NCBI GenBank assembly: GCA_030562195.1
Contig: CM060199.1
Location: 26,060,338-26,124,337 of the forward strand
Length of the DNA stretch: 64,000 bases
Direction: 5' to 3'
Source of the DNA: Nipponacmea schrenckii
Taxonomy: Eukaryota; Mollusca; Gastropoda; Lottiidae
This document shows, one piece after another, positions 1-12,179 of this stretch (positions within the stretch are counted from its first letter, which is position 1; every line of letters begins with the position of its first letter). The position numbers and the translations under genes are program-made. Below the pieces are notes generated by a model. That model ran no database searches and was not told the origin of the DNA. It worked only from the letters and a program-made list of their open reading frames with translations.

Positions 1-223
1 TTCAATGATTCAAGGGCAATCATATTTTTATAAACCGTTTCGCCCTGTAAGGGCTCATCAGGTTGCCTGGCAGACAACGACGGTGTTTTTTTTTTCCTTT
101 TTTTCCCAAAATCATCATCACTAATCAAAAGTTACATTGTAATTGTGTTCTTTTTATTTATACTTAGACAAGTAACGCCTTGTTGAACAAATTCAGAATC
201 TGCTATACAACAAACATAAGCAG

Positions 224-1314
224 CTACATCAGTCTCATAAAATTCCTAAATTTATAAGAAAACACAAGACGGTCTTCCTCCACCTCATGTGTTAATGTTG
301 GTAATATCTTCTTGGCATAAAATAATCGCAATCTGTCTATGACGTTTTTTACACAAGTTTCATCAAAAGAAATATTTACAGTCCTATAGTCGGTGGTACT
401 AACCCAGATAATCAGAATGCACTTTTTCAAGCCACAACAAAACATTGTCAATTGGACTTGCTTAAAAAAACCTCTTTAAGTTCATAACGTCCATTAACAT
501 TATTATAGAAAACATCATATTTATTACTAGTGATTAAATCATCCAGAGTTTGCCATTTTACACCTGGTACAGGACATTTGATTTCCAACAGTGTGTTATT
601 ATCAATTATACCATCTGGACTGGCTGACAACCATTTTTCCTCTGTGGATACATACATCCCAACATTAGGCAGTGAATAACCTTGAGATTTTAAGAAATTC
701 TTTGCAGAAAGTTCAGACTGAATGCCATGGCGAGTATAGGAATTACCAAAAAAACTTGGATGTAAATGTTCGGACACACATTTCTTAGGGTCTGTATTTT
801 CTTTTACGGGTACTTTGTGAGCACAACTGGCTGTCAACCTCAGTTTTCTAGCATCTTTCCATAATATACTACCACTCTGTTCTACAGTTTGGGTTGTTAA
901 TGATTCAATCTGGTGCAAGTTTATATCCACATACTTATTGTAAAATATTACACACTTCTGACAAGATGATAAACTAGTATGTTGTCCGTGTTGCAGGTTA
1001 ACAATAGGTACATGATCAGTAATAGGATTACTAATAAAACTCTTATTTATAGTTGTTCCTTTAATTTGGAAAAGTGAAAGTAATGGTGAATCGTTCACTG
1101 CCTTCTTAAAATCTTCTACCGAGTAATAATAGGGTGTATCTCTGACAGGTGTGCTGTTTTCCTTTCCACCACCAGACAATAAAATATCTGATCCAAGTTT
1201 TGGTTTTTTATAATCTATTTCTACCAATGGTTTTGGTTCAACATTCCTCTTGGTTCCTCTATTCCATTGATTTGTATCATCTGTACAACTGACACCTGTC
1301 ATGTTACAACGCAC
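224..1314 (-). CDS. YqaJ-type (lambda-exonuclease-like) nuclease, 3' part, one frameshift
   Basis: The product resembles the YqaJ/alkaline-exonuclease branch of PD-(D/E)XK nucleases, which in phages feed single-strand-annealing recombination and in invertebrate genomes occur as multicopy proteins of unknown role. Reading on the minus strand I see RKLRLTAS (the family's start-of-domain R..R.TAS), HGIQSE, ASPDGI and, shortly after, LEIKCP; the last two form the D...ExK active site. Downstream the frame is lost at the A run 464-470 and continues in a second frame from about 451 with ISFDE and FYAKKILPTL, the usual family C-terminus. One more base in that run would rejoin the frames. Upstream, HAVRCNMTGVSC and NQWNRGT resemble the linker after a SWIM zinc finger, but I cannot find the SWIM exon. 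The frame opens with GTG, so the true start is probably in an unseen exon above 1314. Confidence 0.8.
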
Positions 1315-1862
1315 AGCATGTTCTACGAAAACGAAGGGTTTGGGAGAAATAGTTGTTATCCAGACTTTTATGCGCGTACAGATACATACTTTCTATGTAG
1401 GCAATGGAGGACAAGGAGACACATAGCGACAGAAACCAACACGCGCCTATATGTATTTTATATAGTTGTCATTGTGCTAAACATAGTTCCTTTAAAGCAG
1501 CACCCATTGAAGAATTTGGAGTGCAAGATTTAAAAGCGCTGACAGCAACAGCTACGTATGATGAAATTTGCTCACAAAATAGTCTCTTGTCCTGGAAATC
1601 GTCTTCTTCACAAGATATAATGAAATAGTTTCCTCTTAATGATTGAATCTAACGGGAATTATTTTCTTTTCAAATTCTATACCAACAAATGGACTAATAT
1701 AATATGGACTATACCAATTGAAGAAATGTATATTTGAATGTTTAAAGACTGCGTGGGTTTTGAAACTGTTAAGTAAATATTTTATGAATATGTCCTAATA
1801 GATATGAAACATGTAAAATGTATATAATTAACCATACTTATTGCCAGTTTTGCCTTCGCATA

Positions 1863-2495
1863 CATAAATCATAAATACATTTAAGAAGAAAAAAAAATGA
1901 CAAATATGTAAATCAAACGGAACGAAAAATTAACCTTGTGATGAATAAGTTGTGTTACATTTTATTTTTAAAGGGTTACATTTCATCATATCATCAGAAC
2001 TTGACAAAGGCAGAAATTCAGTAACCAATTTATTTATGTTTTGTATGATTGTGTGTGTGTTCCCTGTTTGTATTTATGTTTTGTATGATTGTGTGTGTGT
2101 GTTTCCTGTTTGTATTTATGTTTTGTATCATTGTGTGTGTGTGTTCCCTGTTTGTATTTATGTTTTGTATCCATGTGTGTGTTCCCTGTTTGTATTTATG
2201 TTTTGTATCCATGTGTGTATGTCCCCTGTTTGTATTTATGTTTTGTATCATTGTGTGTGTGTTCCCTGTTTGTATTTATGTTTTGTATCCATGTGTGTGT
2301 GTGTCCACATAAATCATAAATACATTTAAGAAGAAAAAATAATGACAAATATGTATATCAAACGGAACGAAAAATTAACCTTGTGATGAATAAGTTGTGT
2401 TACATTTTATTTTTAAAGGGTTACATTTCATCATATCATCAGAACTTGACAAAGGCAGAAATTCAGTAACCAATTTATTTATGTTTTGTATGATT
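1863..2495. repeat. Direct duplication, about 188 bases, offset 445
   Basis: The stretch from 1863 to about 2050 recurs from 2308 to about 2495 with only a few differences (for example in the A run near 1890 and 2335). Each copy leads directly into a 40-base minisatellite array, so unit plus array was duplicated together. Confidence 0.9.
2040..2310. repeat. Minisatellite array 1, unit about 40 bases
   Basis: About seven units built from a (GT)n tract, CCCTGTTTGTATTTATG and TTTTGTATC. Units vary in GT number and in the ATCATT/ATCCAT/ATGATT junction. Frames stay open only because the unit lacks stops; nothing suggests a protein. Confidence 0.92.
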
Positions 2496-2945
2496 GTGTG
2501 TGTGTTCCTGTTTGTATTTATGTTTTGTATCATTGTGTGTGTGTTCCCTGTTTGTATTTATGTTTTGTATCCATGTGTGTGTTCCCTGTTTGTATTTATG
2601 TTTTGTATCATTGTGTGTGTGTCCCCTGTTTGTATTTATGTTTTGTATCATTGTGTGTGTGTTTCCTGTTTGTATTTATGTTTTGTATCATTGTGTGTGT
2701 TCCCTGTTTGTATTTATGTTTTGTATCCACGTGTGTGTTCCCTGTTTGTATTTATGTTTTGTATCCATGTGTGTGTTCCTGTTTGTATTTATGTTTTGTA
2801 TGATTGTGTGTTTGTTCCCTGTTTGTATTTATGTTTTGTATCATTGTGTGTGTGTTCCCTGTTTGTATTTATGTTTTGTATGATTGTGTGTGTGTCCCCT
2901 GTTTGTATTTATGTTTTGAATCATTGTGTGTTTGTTTTCTGTTTG
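2485..2945. repeat. Minisatellite array 2, same unit
   Basis: About eleven to twelve copies of the array 1 unit follow the second copy of the 188-base leader. The last units decay (TTTTGAATC, then a CATATT variant) before unique sequence. Confidence 0.92.
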
Positions 2946-3044
2946 TATTCATATTTTTTTCACTGTAAGTGTTTCAATATTTTTATTCCGATCTCTCTTG
3001 TTGTACAATGAATTGCCCTTTTTCTATTTGATTTTTTGATTTTT

Positions 3045-3080
3045 TATTATTATCATTATTATTATTATTATTATTATTAT
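3045..3080. repeat. (ATT)n microsatellite
   Basis: A run of about eleven ATT triplets with one interruption (ATC), preceded by a T-rich tract. Confidence 0.95.
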
Positions 3081-3089
3081 ATGTACGGT

Positions 3090-5195
3090 AGTATTACTTT
3101 TCATAAATCAAAGTGTATGTTGATGCTCTGTGTCCATCAAATTACTGGTCTTTATGGAAATCTATGGTCGCACTTAGTGTAAGTCGAGTTCTGAATAATA
3201 AGACATGATGTTTAAATCTCAAGGGTAATTCCATAATTAATCATACATTGAATTTTCCGAAGTAACAGAAGTTTAACATTTATAATGTTTTCGACTTTGG
3301 ACTACAATAAAGGTAGCCATTACAAGCTTTTAATTAAAAATAAATATCTACATGAACAACATTATTAAATGCATTGACCCTTCAAAAAGAATATCAGATG
3401 TTCTGAAATGGTATTAAGAAAATTGTTTTTAGTAAACCTGAAATAACACGTTTGAACATTGAATGGTACAATAAAACAAGCTATTATATTAACTCTCACA
3501 CAAATTTCAAACTGTATGATTTGAAAATTCACATAATGTTGTTTTATTATAAAGAAGCCTGAACCAAACAGGATGCAATAGCTGCACTAATATACGCTCA
3601 TTAATAAACTCCTTTTTATAATGGACGTGCATACCACAAACGAGGCTGATAAAGAGGCTAATGTTTGTGGTTCCATTAGTTATAGGAATGATTCTCGATA
3701 TGACGTCAACCAAAAGTTATATTGCCTGAAGGTCTTTTTGATAAAAATTATTATAAAGCTCAGCTTTAGATCAATCCCTTTACAAGCCTAATGAGGCTGA
3801 CTCTTAAATGTGAAATTTACTGAGCTAAACATGACATCTTTTTAAGGTCAGCTTTATGACTGCTTTTTACAGTGTAGGCTAGCAGCCAAACTCACTTTTT
3901 TGGCTGAACCTTGTAATTTCTTTGCTAAAATTCATCACATAAATATCTTTTTAGTAAACAAAATAAAACTTCAATAGCAACAGAAAGTACACATTTTGTA
4001 TAATACATAATATTCAATTAGCGACTTATGTTGAAAAGCAAATAATGTTTAAACTGTAAACAAGTTTGCTAGCCGAGAGATAAAGAATACAGTGAAATTT
4101 TTTTTAAGTATAAAGTATTTAAGCATAAAGTATTACTGTTTGTTTAACTTCGAGGCCTAGTTAATGATCATGGTGGATAACAAATGTTTTTTTAAAAATT
4201 GTATTGTTTTACTGTAAAGATGGTTAGTTATCAAAAAGCCAGGGTGGATTCTTCCATTATCTGGTTCAGTAGAAAATACAATGACAGTGAGTGCCAACAA
4301 GAAGCAGCTACGGGAGATCTGTAAGGACCTGACAACCCCCATGGTTTCCTTGCACTGTGGAGTCATAAGTTGGTGGTAAAAGGCAGTGACGTTCCTAAAG
4401 AGATCCTTAATGAAATATTCACTGAAATACGTGATATTGCCACATCTCACGAAAAGGTTGTTAATACCATCATCATTCGGATTCTCGAAAAGAGACATGT
4501 GTTGGATGGGAGCCCACAATAAAATATTGTATGGAAGATATTATAAGGTTTACCGGATTGGCTGCTGGACTAGTAGGGTAATCTACGTAGAACAAGTAGT
4601 ACACTTGTCTAAATGATATGGTAATGCTCGAGTTATATTAAATCAAACAAATATCCTGCGTCGTTCCAAATATGCCTCCACCTAGGTAACCGGAAGCACT
4701 GTAGTCTCGAATACTGTGAGTCTCTAATCGGTCAACATTGTATTGAAAGGTATCCTGGTATTTCATCTTGTGTAGGTTTTTAAATCATCAACCACGTTTC
4801 TCAATATGAATATTAACAAAAGTTTAATAATATATCTTTAACATAGAATTACAGTATTAGATAATAACTAACCCAAACTGAAGACATAATTTTCGATTTC
4901 GCAAGACTTTGTACAAGATATAAACAGTAGGATGACATCAATCAAACAATTTAACAAGTGCTTCCATCTGCCTGGTCAAGTCAAAATACCATTGATTTTG
5001 AAGTTATTTTAGTGATGTATTAGAACGGAACGTGTTGTGAAATAATCCGACCTCAGCCACTTAAATGAAGACTTAAACCAGCATAATTGGACACTTGTGT
5101 GTCTGCCACGAATGTTTCTGAGTATATGATCAATGCATCATTGTAGAAAACAATTCGCAGAATGTAATATGACGTAAGTTGTGAAAAATAAATTT
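3090..5195. other. No recognisable gene; one 120-codon ORF at 4157-4519 (-)
   Basis: This AT-rich stretch holds no domain I recognise. The minus-strand ORF at 4157-4519 is long for this base composition and reads as plausible protein (MWAPIQHMSLFENPNDDG at its start, then hydrophobic segments), but I see no family motif, splice partner or neighbour that supports it. It could be an exon of an unknown gene or chance. The remainder is simple intergenic sequence. Confidence 0.3.
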
Positions 5196-5199
5196 GAAT

Positions 5200-5665
5200 C
5201 GTTAGATCCCGAGACCGCTTGCGGTCGAGGGTCTCTAATGGTATATTCAAGCATGGTTAAATATCGAATAAACCCCCTCTAAATCTAAAACAGAAAGTGT
5301 TTATCTTCTAATTGACTGCAGTTTTATTATGTTCGTTTGAATGTTTGTATTTTGTCTTTAAATTGGCAATTATTTGCAGTGATGCGCTGTATATTATCCG
5401 ATTTACGACATACACCAGCGTACGATCTTTAACATGGGTTATTCGGTTTTATGACGCTAGGTGCTGTATGACGCACATAACAACAAACTGCACGTGCGCT
5501 ATCGAATGAAAAACAAGACATTCTTTTTATCATTAACATTACAAGATTTGTAACTAGTTCGCTGAAATTGATACGCCAAATTGCAAAGACATGATGTCAA
5601 ATTGCTATTAAACCCCATGTATTGGATCAATCAGAACTTTTATTATTTGTGGTACAATTATATTT
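5200..5665 (+). repeat. Dispersed foldback-like repeat, copy 1
   Basis: It begins with a hairpin-forming block (CCGAGACCGCTTGCGG and GAGGGTCTC) and continues through ATATCGAATAAACCCCCTC, GCACGTGCGCTATCG, AACTAGTTCGCTGAAAT and AACCCCATGTATT to GTGGTACAAT. The same order appears reversed at 16765-17185. There is no ORF of note, so this is a non-autonomous element or its remnant. The copies differ in the segment around 5320-5400. Confidence 0.85.
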
Positions 5666-7365
5666 AAATTAAACATTACTCCAAAAAGTGGCACGAAAAA
5701 ACTACCACCAACTAATCTATATTTATATTATCGTGACCTGGGTAAATTATTTACATAGATTTTAGTGATAGGATTCAAATATGACATATGAAATTTAGCC
5801 TACTTAATTTTTTTTAAACATTTATATATACGTAAATAGGGCAGATCATAAAAAGTAGCATAGTTATAATTAAGATAGGAAAGACATTTTTATAACTAGC
5901 AAACTCACTGTTTTTTTAGGGTTAAAAATAACATAATCGGTAAATTTGTAATGTGTGTCTCACTGATACCTGACCCAAGTTTGAAAAGTTCAAATCAACA
6001 GTTTTTTCATAATTAAAACACCTTTCCATCATCATAACCCCACAAATCTCTCATTTTAGCAGACAAATTAGAATGTTTGTTTAATTTTGCCAAATTGAAC
6101 AATTTAACATTTTTTATAAACCATCCATATCACATATCGTTGAATAGAGAAAATCAAGTACTTTTTGATTATAAAATCCATATTGATGGGGAATAAATAC
6201 GTAGTGAGTTATATCCTCATTTGAAAATAAAATCAAAAAAAAAAATCTGAATTGTATAATATAGGCATACATATAGATAGCCGAGGTTAAGTAAACATTG
6301 AAAAGTGACATTGACATTGAAGGTCAAGGTCACTCAATATAGACTTTTGAATTTGAAATCAAAAATCAAATTCTGTTCCCAATAAGTTTAAGATAAAGTA
6401 GCAATGTTTTAATAAACACAAAAATAAAACGCATCTGATAAAATTTAGCGGACTTTGCTAAAGTGCAACACTCTGATTTAACTGCACATGCGTGACTTTA
6501 AATTGTTTGTTTCTTCAAATTATAATTATAGATAATGTTTTTGTCTACATTTGTGAATAACACCGGATTAGGGGTCGCCCTAAGTGATTTTGAGCAACCG
6601 GAAGTCCCCACACACAAACCGGAAGTGATTCACATTTCAGATGAGACATTTGTATCTGTTGTGGCATTCTCTCTATATCCTATACATTCCAATTCGATCC
6701 CATAATAAGTGTTGAAAATTGTGAAAAAATTTTGAATTTATTTTCATTATTCCAAAATTCTTTGAAACTCCATCCGATAATAAAGTAAAAAGGAAACCTG
6801 AAGTAAATCGGTCCTTAAATATGCTCCACCGCTTCCAAACAACAATTCTTAAGATAATAAAGCTTATCATCAATTAGAATTGAAAAAACAAATTATCAGA
6901 TTTATTTTTCACTGGATTACCAACAATTAACCATTCCTAAAATCTCTGCAGAAATTCTGTCATGTCCATGGTTTGATCAATAGAGTCGTTAATAGGCATA
7001 TAATTAGTATGTATAATTTCAAAACAAATTAAAGGCAATGATTTTAAAAGAATTATAAGAGGTTCAGAGGGGAGGACATGTTAGAGATCAGAGACGAACA
7101 GACCTTGAAATTGGAAATGATAGTGAGACATAACCGTTGATTTTTATGGAGCTCCTAATAGAATTATACAAAATTATAATATTATTTGTAAATACGTCAC
7201 CAAAACCCCCAAAAATTGAAAAATCGAATATAATATACTGATTGGAAACACGATTTAATGCCTTCTCCGCGTCTAGTTTCAATAGAAACAATGGAAGTTC
7301 TTCCAGAAGAACATATAACTTATTAACGCAATACAGAGGGAACTTATTACATAAACAGTCTTAAA
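5666..7365. other. Nothing recognised
   Basis: AT-rich sequence with short chance ORFs only. The CCGGAAGT-like words near 6600 (AACCGGAAGTC, AACCGGAAGTG) are isolated. No repeat family I could match inside the window. Confidence 0.6.
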
Positions 7366-7403
7366 ACTTATGTGTGTTCAGTATGCACGTGATTTCCATA
7401 AGT
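7366..7403 (+). repeat. 38-base direct repeat, copy 1 (copy 2 at about 9684-9720)
   Basis: AACTTATGTGTGTTCAGTAT followed by GCACGTGATTTCCATAA recurs near 9684-9720 with one or two changes. The two copies bracket the retroelement relic at 7860-8960, so they may be remains of its terminal repeats, but the match is short. Confidence 0.6.
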
Positions 7404-7859
7404 GCGGGAAGTGTCGTATGTCATTCTACCAATTTGTTTTATACTGAGCAGCGGATCCGACAATAAAATATCACCAACCAAATAGCCCAGACAGTGGCCT
7501 CGTCGCAACAAGAATTGCTTAACAATCTAACAATTCTTGTTGACTCAAAGTTAGATTCCTTTACAAACACATTACAGCAGTCTTAAACGTAAATATATGA
7601 GAGCCAGTTGGGCAAAATTGAAGAGAAGATAAAGGACAATTTCACATTGAACAGAAAATGAGACGAGAACCAGTTCAAACACAAGTCTTAAGTTTTACCA
7701 AAACTGAAGGACACAAGAGCTCACATAGAAAACCCAGAATTGAGTTTGGAAGCTGTCGTTGCAGCTAAATCTTCCATATCCGAATGTATCCAGTTAGTCA
7801 CAGAATACCAAAAGCTAATTAAATTAAAATTTGTCATTGCTTAACTAAAGAGTGGACCA

Positions 7860-8960
7860 GTAGAATGTTTCTAACCCCAAAGCTGATGATTCTGAAGTCG
7901 AAAAGAGAATACAGGGGGCTTTAAATAAAGCAGAGAAAAAACTAAAGGCAGATAAATCAAAGAAGCAATACAGAATAAAAACACCATACACAAGAGAATT
8001 TAAAGAGAACTCAACTTCCAAACCAGGACGATATTTTTCATGTGGAAAGGCGGATCATTTGGGCAGAGAGCTGTCCTAAAGAAAAGAACTCAATTTCAAA
8101 ACGGATATCTATTTAAATAGTCACTCTTTAACGTTTGAAGTTACGATTCCGAACGATGATCTCATAAGTATTGATTCACAAATAGCTAGTTTAGCCAACG
8201 ATTCAGTTGCGCGCCTAGAAAAAAGTTTAAGTTTTGGTCGTAGATTTCTAATAACTCCCATGTTTTAGATATAATTGAGATTGAAGTTGAAATTTCTTCA
8301 AGCTGGAACCCCTTGAAATCGTGATAACAAGTAATAAATGAGAAAGAGACAATCCCGATTTCGTCGTTTCCGAAATACAGAAATTATTGGACAAGGATTG
8401 CATTTTGGTAGTTCAAAACAGGCCTAAAATAGTTAACCTATTTTAAACTTCGACTAGTTTTGGATTGCCGTCATATCAATCCACGCTTTTTTTAAAAATA
8501 TTTTATGGTCATTTACCTTCGTTTTGGGAAATGTATGTTAGAATTACAGGAAATAGCTGTAAAATCATTTGGACGGGATGTTTGGAAACCATTTTGGTTC
8601 GAAAGAATATTTAAGGATAATAATTAATCATAGCAAAACTGATAAATATAGGAATAAAATGCTTATTGCCAAAGGAATATCTTCTATTTGTCCCTATACC
8701 ATTTATAAGTGGTACATTAATTTAGTAGGTATAGATCACACATCCTCCGAATTCATTTTTAGGCCTTTCTTTAAAGCAAAAGGGACGGCAAAATTAATTT
8801 ATAAGAATATAAGAATATGCTCAAATCTGTCAATCCTTGACTTGGTTTAGGTTCACACTCTTTGAGTGCGAAAAAAAGGGAAATTATAATAAACGTATAT
8901 TTATGTATACTTAAAGATGGGTTGCCTCATTAATTAGAGCCAAAGTAAGCTTACTAATTG
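7860..8960 (+). pseudogene. Relic of a tyrosine-recombinase retroelement (DIRS/Ngaro-like?)
   Basis: Two recognisable pieces lie in order. Near 8030-8110 a gag-like zinc knuckle can be read, SCGKADHLGR and then SCPKE after one frame change. At 8569-8850 an ORF reads INHSKTDKYRNKM followed by SICPYTIYKWY, the strand pattern seen in tyrosine recombinases of DIRS-like elements and Cryptons (SKTDxxR ... CP). About 30 bases on, in another frame, GSHSLSA occupies the HxxR box but with Ser in place of Arg. No reverse transcriptase is visible, the frames are broken and the catalytic Arg is changed, so the copy is dead. A Crypton or another YR element is possible. Confidence 0.5.
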
Positions 8961-9719
8961 ATTAATTGGGGTTTCTAATGAATAATCCATGTATTCACAA
9001 GTTCAAAAGACCTATCTCGACGTAGAAATGCTTGTGGAATCCATTTGACTCTGATCTGCTTTGAAACACTAAATTTAGACTCCATGTTTGTTCACGTGAC
9101 CAAATGACGTCATATGAATGAAGGCGTCTAAAAATTGATTTTGTATTTTATTATTAGTGAGTTAGAACTTATTTAAATTAATTCATATTGTTTTTACAAA
9201 ATGATATTTAAACGTTTTATTGCCTTTTGCTAGAGATAATAAATGCAATACCAAAATGCCATTGTTGTTGTGGAAAATATTAAGGAATGTGGGCAATAAC
9301 AACAGCGTCCGGTTACATCATGATTTATGTACAGAATTGACAGACTGGCTGATCAAAAAAAAGATCAACGACATTTGAACGACCGTGGGAATTCCGGTCA
9401 TAATTAGCCTAATTACGAGTTAATTAATGACATGTGGGATCATCTGGTATTTTTTCCCAGTCATTAGAACACCTCTACTTTCTATTGATATAAGTATTAC
9501 CGGTCCAGGTAGGTAGGTAAATGGCGAGTTAACGTTCGCTTCCAGCAATTGCTGATATCGCAAACTAGGTAGTTGCACTTTGGTATTACCGTTCCAATTA
9601 TGGTATATATATATATGAAAATAAGGGAAGGCAACTTTAATTATACTTATGATGTAACTTTTTTAGCACTATAAATAGGGGGAAACTTATATGTGTTCAG
9701 TATGCACGTGATTTCCATA

Positions 9720-10085
9720 AATTGATAAGACGGCGGTCAAGATTGAATTTGATGATTTTTCGATGAACATTTTTTGAGTTATTGACATAGTGAAATGGCG
9801 TCAAAATTCTATTGTGGGTGCAAAAGAAGCTACAATTTTCACTGGATTTTGATGAAACTTGGTGTGAGCACTGGCATTGATTAAGACGCCGGTCAAGTTC
9901 GAATTTGACGATTTTTCATTGAACGGTTTTTGAGTTATTGATCTTGACTTAGTAAAATCGCGTCAAATTTTATTGTGGTGCAAAAGAAGCTACAATTTTC
10001 AATGGATTTTGATGAAACTTGTAAGCAATTTAATTGCTAATACTGGGGTCAAGTTCGAACTGGACGATTTAGTTGAACGGTTTGT
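9720..10085. repeat. Tandem repeat of about 160 bases, 2.3 copies
   Basis: Copies share GGTCAAGTTCGAATTTGACG, TTTTTGAGTTATTGA and GCAAAAGAAGCTACAATTTT, then GGATTTTGATGAAACTTG. The third copy is cut short where the Tc1 element starts. This is the style of low-copy tandem repeat common in bivalve genomes. Confidence 0.8.
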
Positions 10086-10102
10086 TTGTATAATTATATA
10101 TA

Positions 10103-11225
10103 CACAACAAAAAAAGTGTTGCACCCCCATATTAAAACCACTGGTACATCATAAAATGGAGAGCACCCGAAAAGGGTCTTGCAGGGCATTCTCCCATGGG
10201 GATTTGGGTTTTGATTCATTGTTGCAAATGCAACAATGTGCACGAGAAAAGCATGAGGCATGAATTTTGCAAAATGCAGTATCTCCTTGTGGTAAAAAAC
10301 GTGTATAAAAATCGTTGTTAAAAAGCTCAATCCATTCACACACAAAATGCCGGGTAGACGAATGTCAGAAGCTGTTAAGTGGCAGATTATTGGCCTGCGC
10401 AGAGCCGGGCATTCTTTCAAGGAGATTGCCAGAGGAGAGTGCACTGATCTGATGAAAGCAGATTTCTCCTGCATGTGGTGGATGGCCGAGTGAAGGTTTG
10501 GAGGCGTCCAGGCACAGTTTATGTACCAAGGAACATCATGACAACGGTAGCCTATGGTGGTGGTTCGGTTATGGTATGGGGCTGCTTCTAATTTGATTGC
10601 AAGCTGGAATTGGTAGCCTCATGCCCTCATCGCTCGAGAGCTGTCACTCAATTCATCCATAACAATGCTGTCCAGAACATCCCTTGGCCAGCGATGAGTC
10701 CAGATCTTAATCCTCTGGAACATGTTCGGGACATTTTGGGGCGCAGGATTAAATCTCGCGACCCTCCTCCACAGAACTTGCACCAACTGGAAGCAGCATT
10801 GCACGAGGAGTGGTGTCAAATGCCCATGCAAACATTCCAATGTCTTGTGAGGGGTATGAGGAGGAGACTGGAAGCAGTGATCCAAGTGCGAGGTGGAAGT
10901 ACCCGATATTGACTGGTATTGATTCTCTGATCACCATTTGTGCTTTTTGACATCCCGTTAGAGCTCTGTCAACAATAAAATTTGAGATCTCACCATACTT
11001 TTTTGCATTTTCGTTTTCCTTAATTTACACCCTAATTTCTACACAGCATTCCCACATGCCATAAAGTCCAGATTTTCAAAACTTACGTTCATGTTACAGT
11101 CAATGATCCATTTTATTAATATTCACATACTCCTGGCTCAAGTATTTATTCAGGTTTACATACACGAGTTAAACTGAACAGTACTATACCAAATAGTAGG
11201 GAGGTGCAACACTTTTTTTGTTGTG
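10103..11225 (+). mobile_element. Internally deleted Tc1/mariner element with TA target duplications
   Basis: The ends are matching inverted repeats of 23 bases, starting CACAACAAAAAAAGTGTTGC at the left and its reverse complement at the right. Each end abuts a TA dinucleotide (10101-10102 and 11226-11227), the expected Tc1/mariner target duplication. The body is about 1.12 kb against the usual 1.3-1.7 kb, and the transposase is missing its centre, so the copy can only move by help from a full element. An AATAAAA polyadenylation-like signal follows the ORF near 10973. Confidence 0.95.
10346..10912 (+). pseudogene. Tc1-type transposase with internal deletion
   Basis: The start MPGRRMSEAVKWQIIG with LRRAGHSFKEIAR is the N-terminal helix-turn-helix of Tc1 transposases that binds the inverted repeats. 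It breaks at about 10435. Sequence resumes near 10455 with SDESRFCLHVVDGR and YGGGSVMVWGC from the catalytic half, so the second DNA-binding domain and the first catalytic Asp region are lost. The C-terminal ORF from 10610 has PWPAMSPDLNPLEH, where the second Asp and the following E/D region sit, and ends GGSTRY as usual. A stop in the catalytic half (after VMVWGCF) and frame changes make it inactive. Confidence 0.93.
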
Positions 11226-11529
11226 TATAGATGCTATAAATCAAAGGAACAAAATGATCTAACAATGCTGATGTGTGGGCATGTGGTGGGGCCCCCTCAG
11301 AATTTGGGAATATGATTTGAACAGCTAATTGGTAGTTTAGCCACTGTCAAGGGACAGTGTGCAAAATATTCATAATTCATATATTCATCCAACTAAATTC
11401 GTTTCCAAATGGTTAGATAAAAGCGGAGTGATACCAATACTGTAAACAGTTTTGGTGTACTCGAAAAAGAAGATACAGGCGTATCATCTTCTGAAATCCG
11501 CTAAGCAGTTTTCTAAACACAGTGTTAGC

Positions 11530-11546
11530 GGGGGGGGGGGGGGGGG
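11530..11546. repeat. Poly-G run of 17
   Basis: Uninterrupted G tract. Such a run is a likely site of sequencing error and a potential quadruplex-forming tract on the plus strand. Confidence 0.95.
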
Positions 11547-11794
11547 TGTAACGAACACGTGTTCTTCCGGGGGCAAAAATAACTTACTGGCACTATTAAG
11601 TATATACATTATATATATATACATTATACGAAATCCATCGTTATAGCAAGTCCTAAACCTTTGAAAACCATATCAATCAGGGGTGTATCTAGAATATGCC
11701 TGAGAGGGGGGACTGAAAGGTGATTATTCCAAGGCAAGTCCTGCAGGCCAAAGGCCTTCGTATTCGGCTCTTGCAGTGGCGGGGGGGTTGGGGG

Positions 11795-12120
11795 GTCCTT
11801 CCCCGGAAAATTTTACAAACTAGGAAACCCGGAGATTACATCTGACGCGATTTTGGAAGTATTTTCCACTGGTTCAAATTATCAATTTTCATCGGAAAAC
11901 CATATGCTTTCTATGTCCTTTTTCGACCTGTTCTGCGTTTTACCGACATGGCGAGGGTTTCGGGGGTTCTCCCCCGGAAAATTTTACAAACTAGGAAACC
12001 CGGAGAATACATCCGACGCGATTTTGGAAGTCGTTTCCACCGGTCAAAATTATCATTTTTCATCAGAAAACCATATGTTTTATATAGCCTTTTTCGACCT
12101 ATTCTGCGTTTTACCAACAA
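11795..12120. repeat. 171-base tandem duplication
   Basis: CCCCGGAAAATTTTACAAAC at 11801 recurs at 11972. Both copies run through AGGAAACCCGGAGA, ACGCGATTTTGGAAGT and TTTTTCGACCT to TTCTGCGTTTTACC. Confidence 0.9.
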
Positions 12121-12179
12121 GTTCACTATAAATCACTTTTTATGTAGACGAACAGTTTTCCGATAACATCATAACTGAC

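Noticed and set aside
1404..1628. Plus-strand ORF starting MEDKETHSDRNQHAP
   Set aside because: It could be an exon, but it lies where the upstream part of the minus-strand YqaJ gene should be, has no family match and no splice support.
1952..3011. Long Cys/Tyr/Val-rich reading frames in all frames
   Set aside because: They arise from the stop-free 40-base minisatellite unit; every frame is open and none has a domain.
11853..12166. Overlapping ORFs of 70-90 codons on both strands
   Set aside because: They coincide with the 171-base duplication and share its repeat structure; no protein family recognised.
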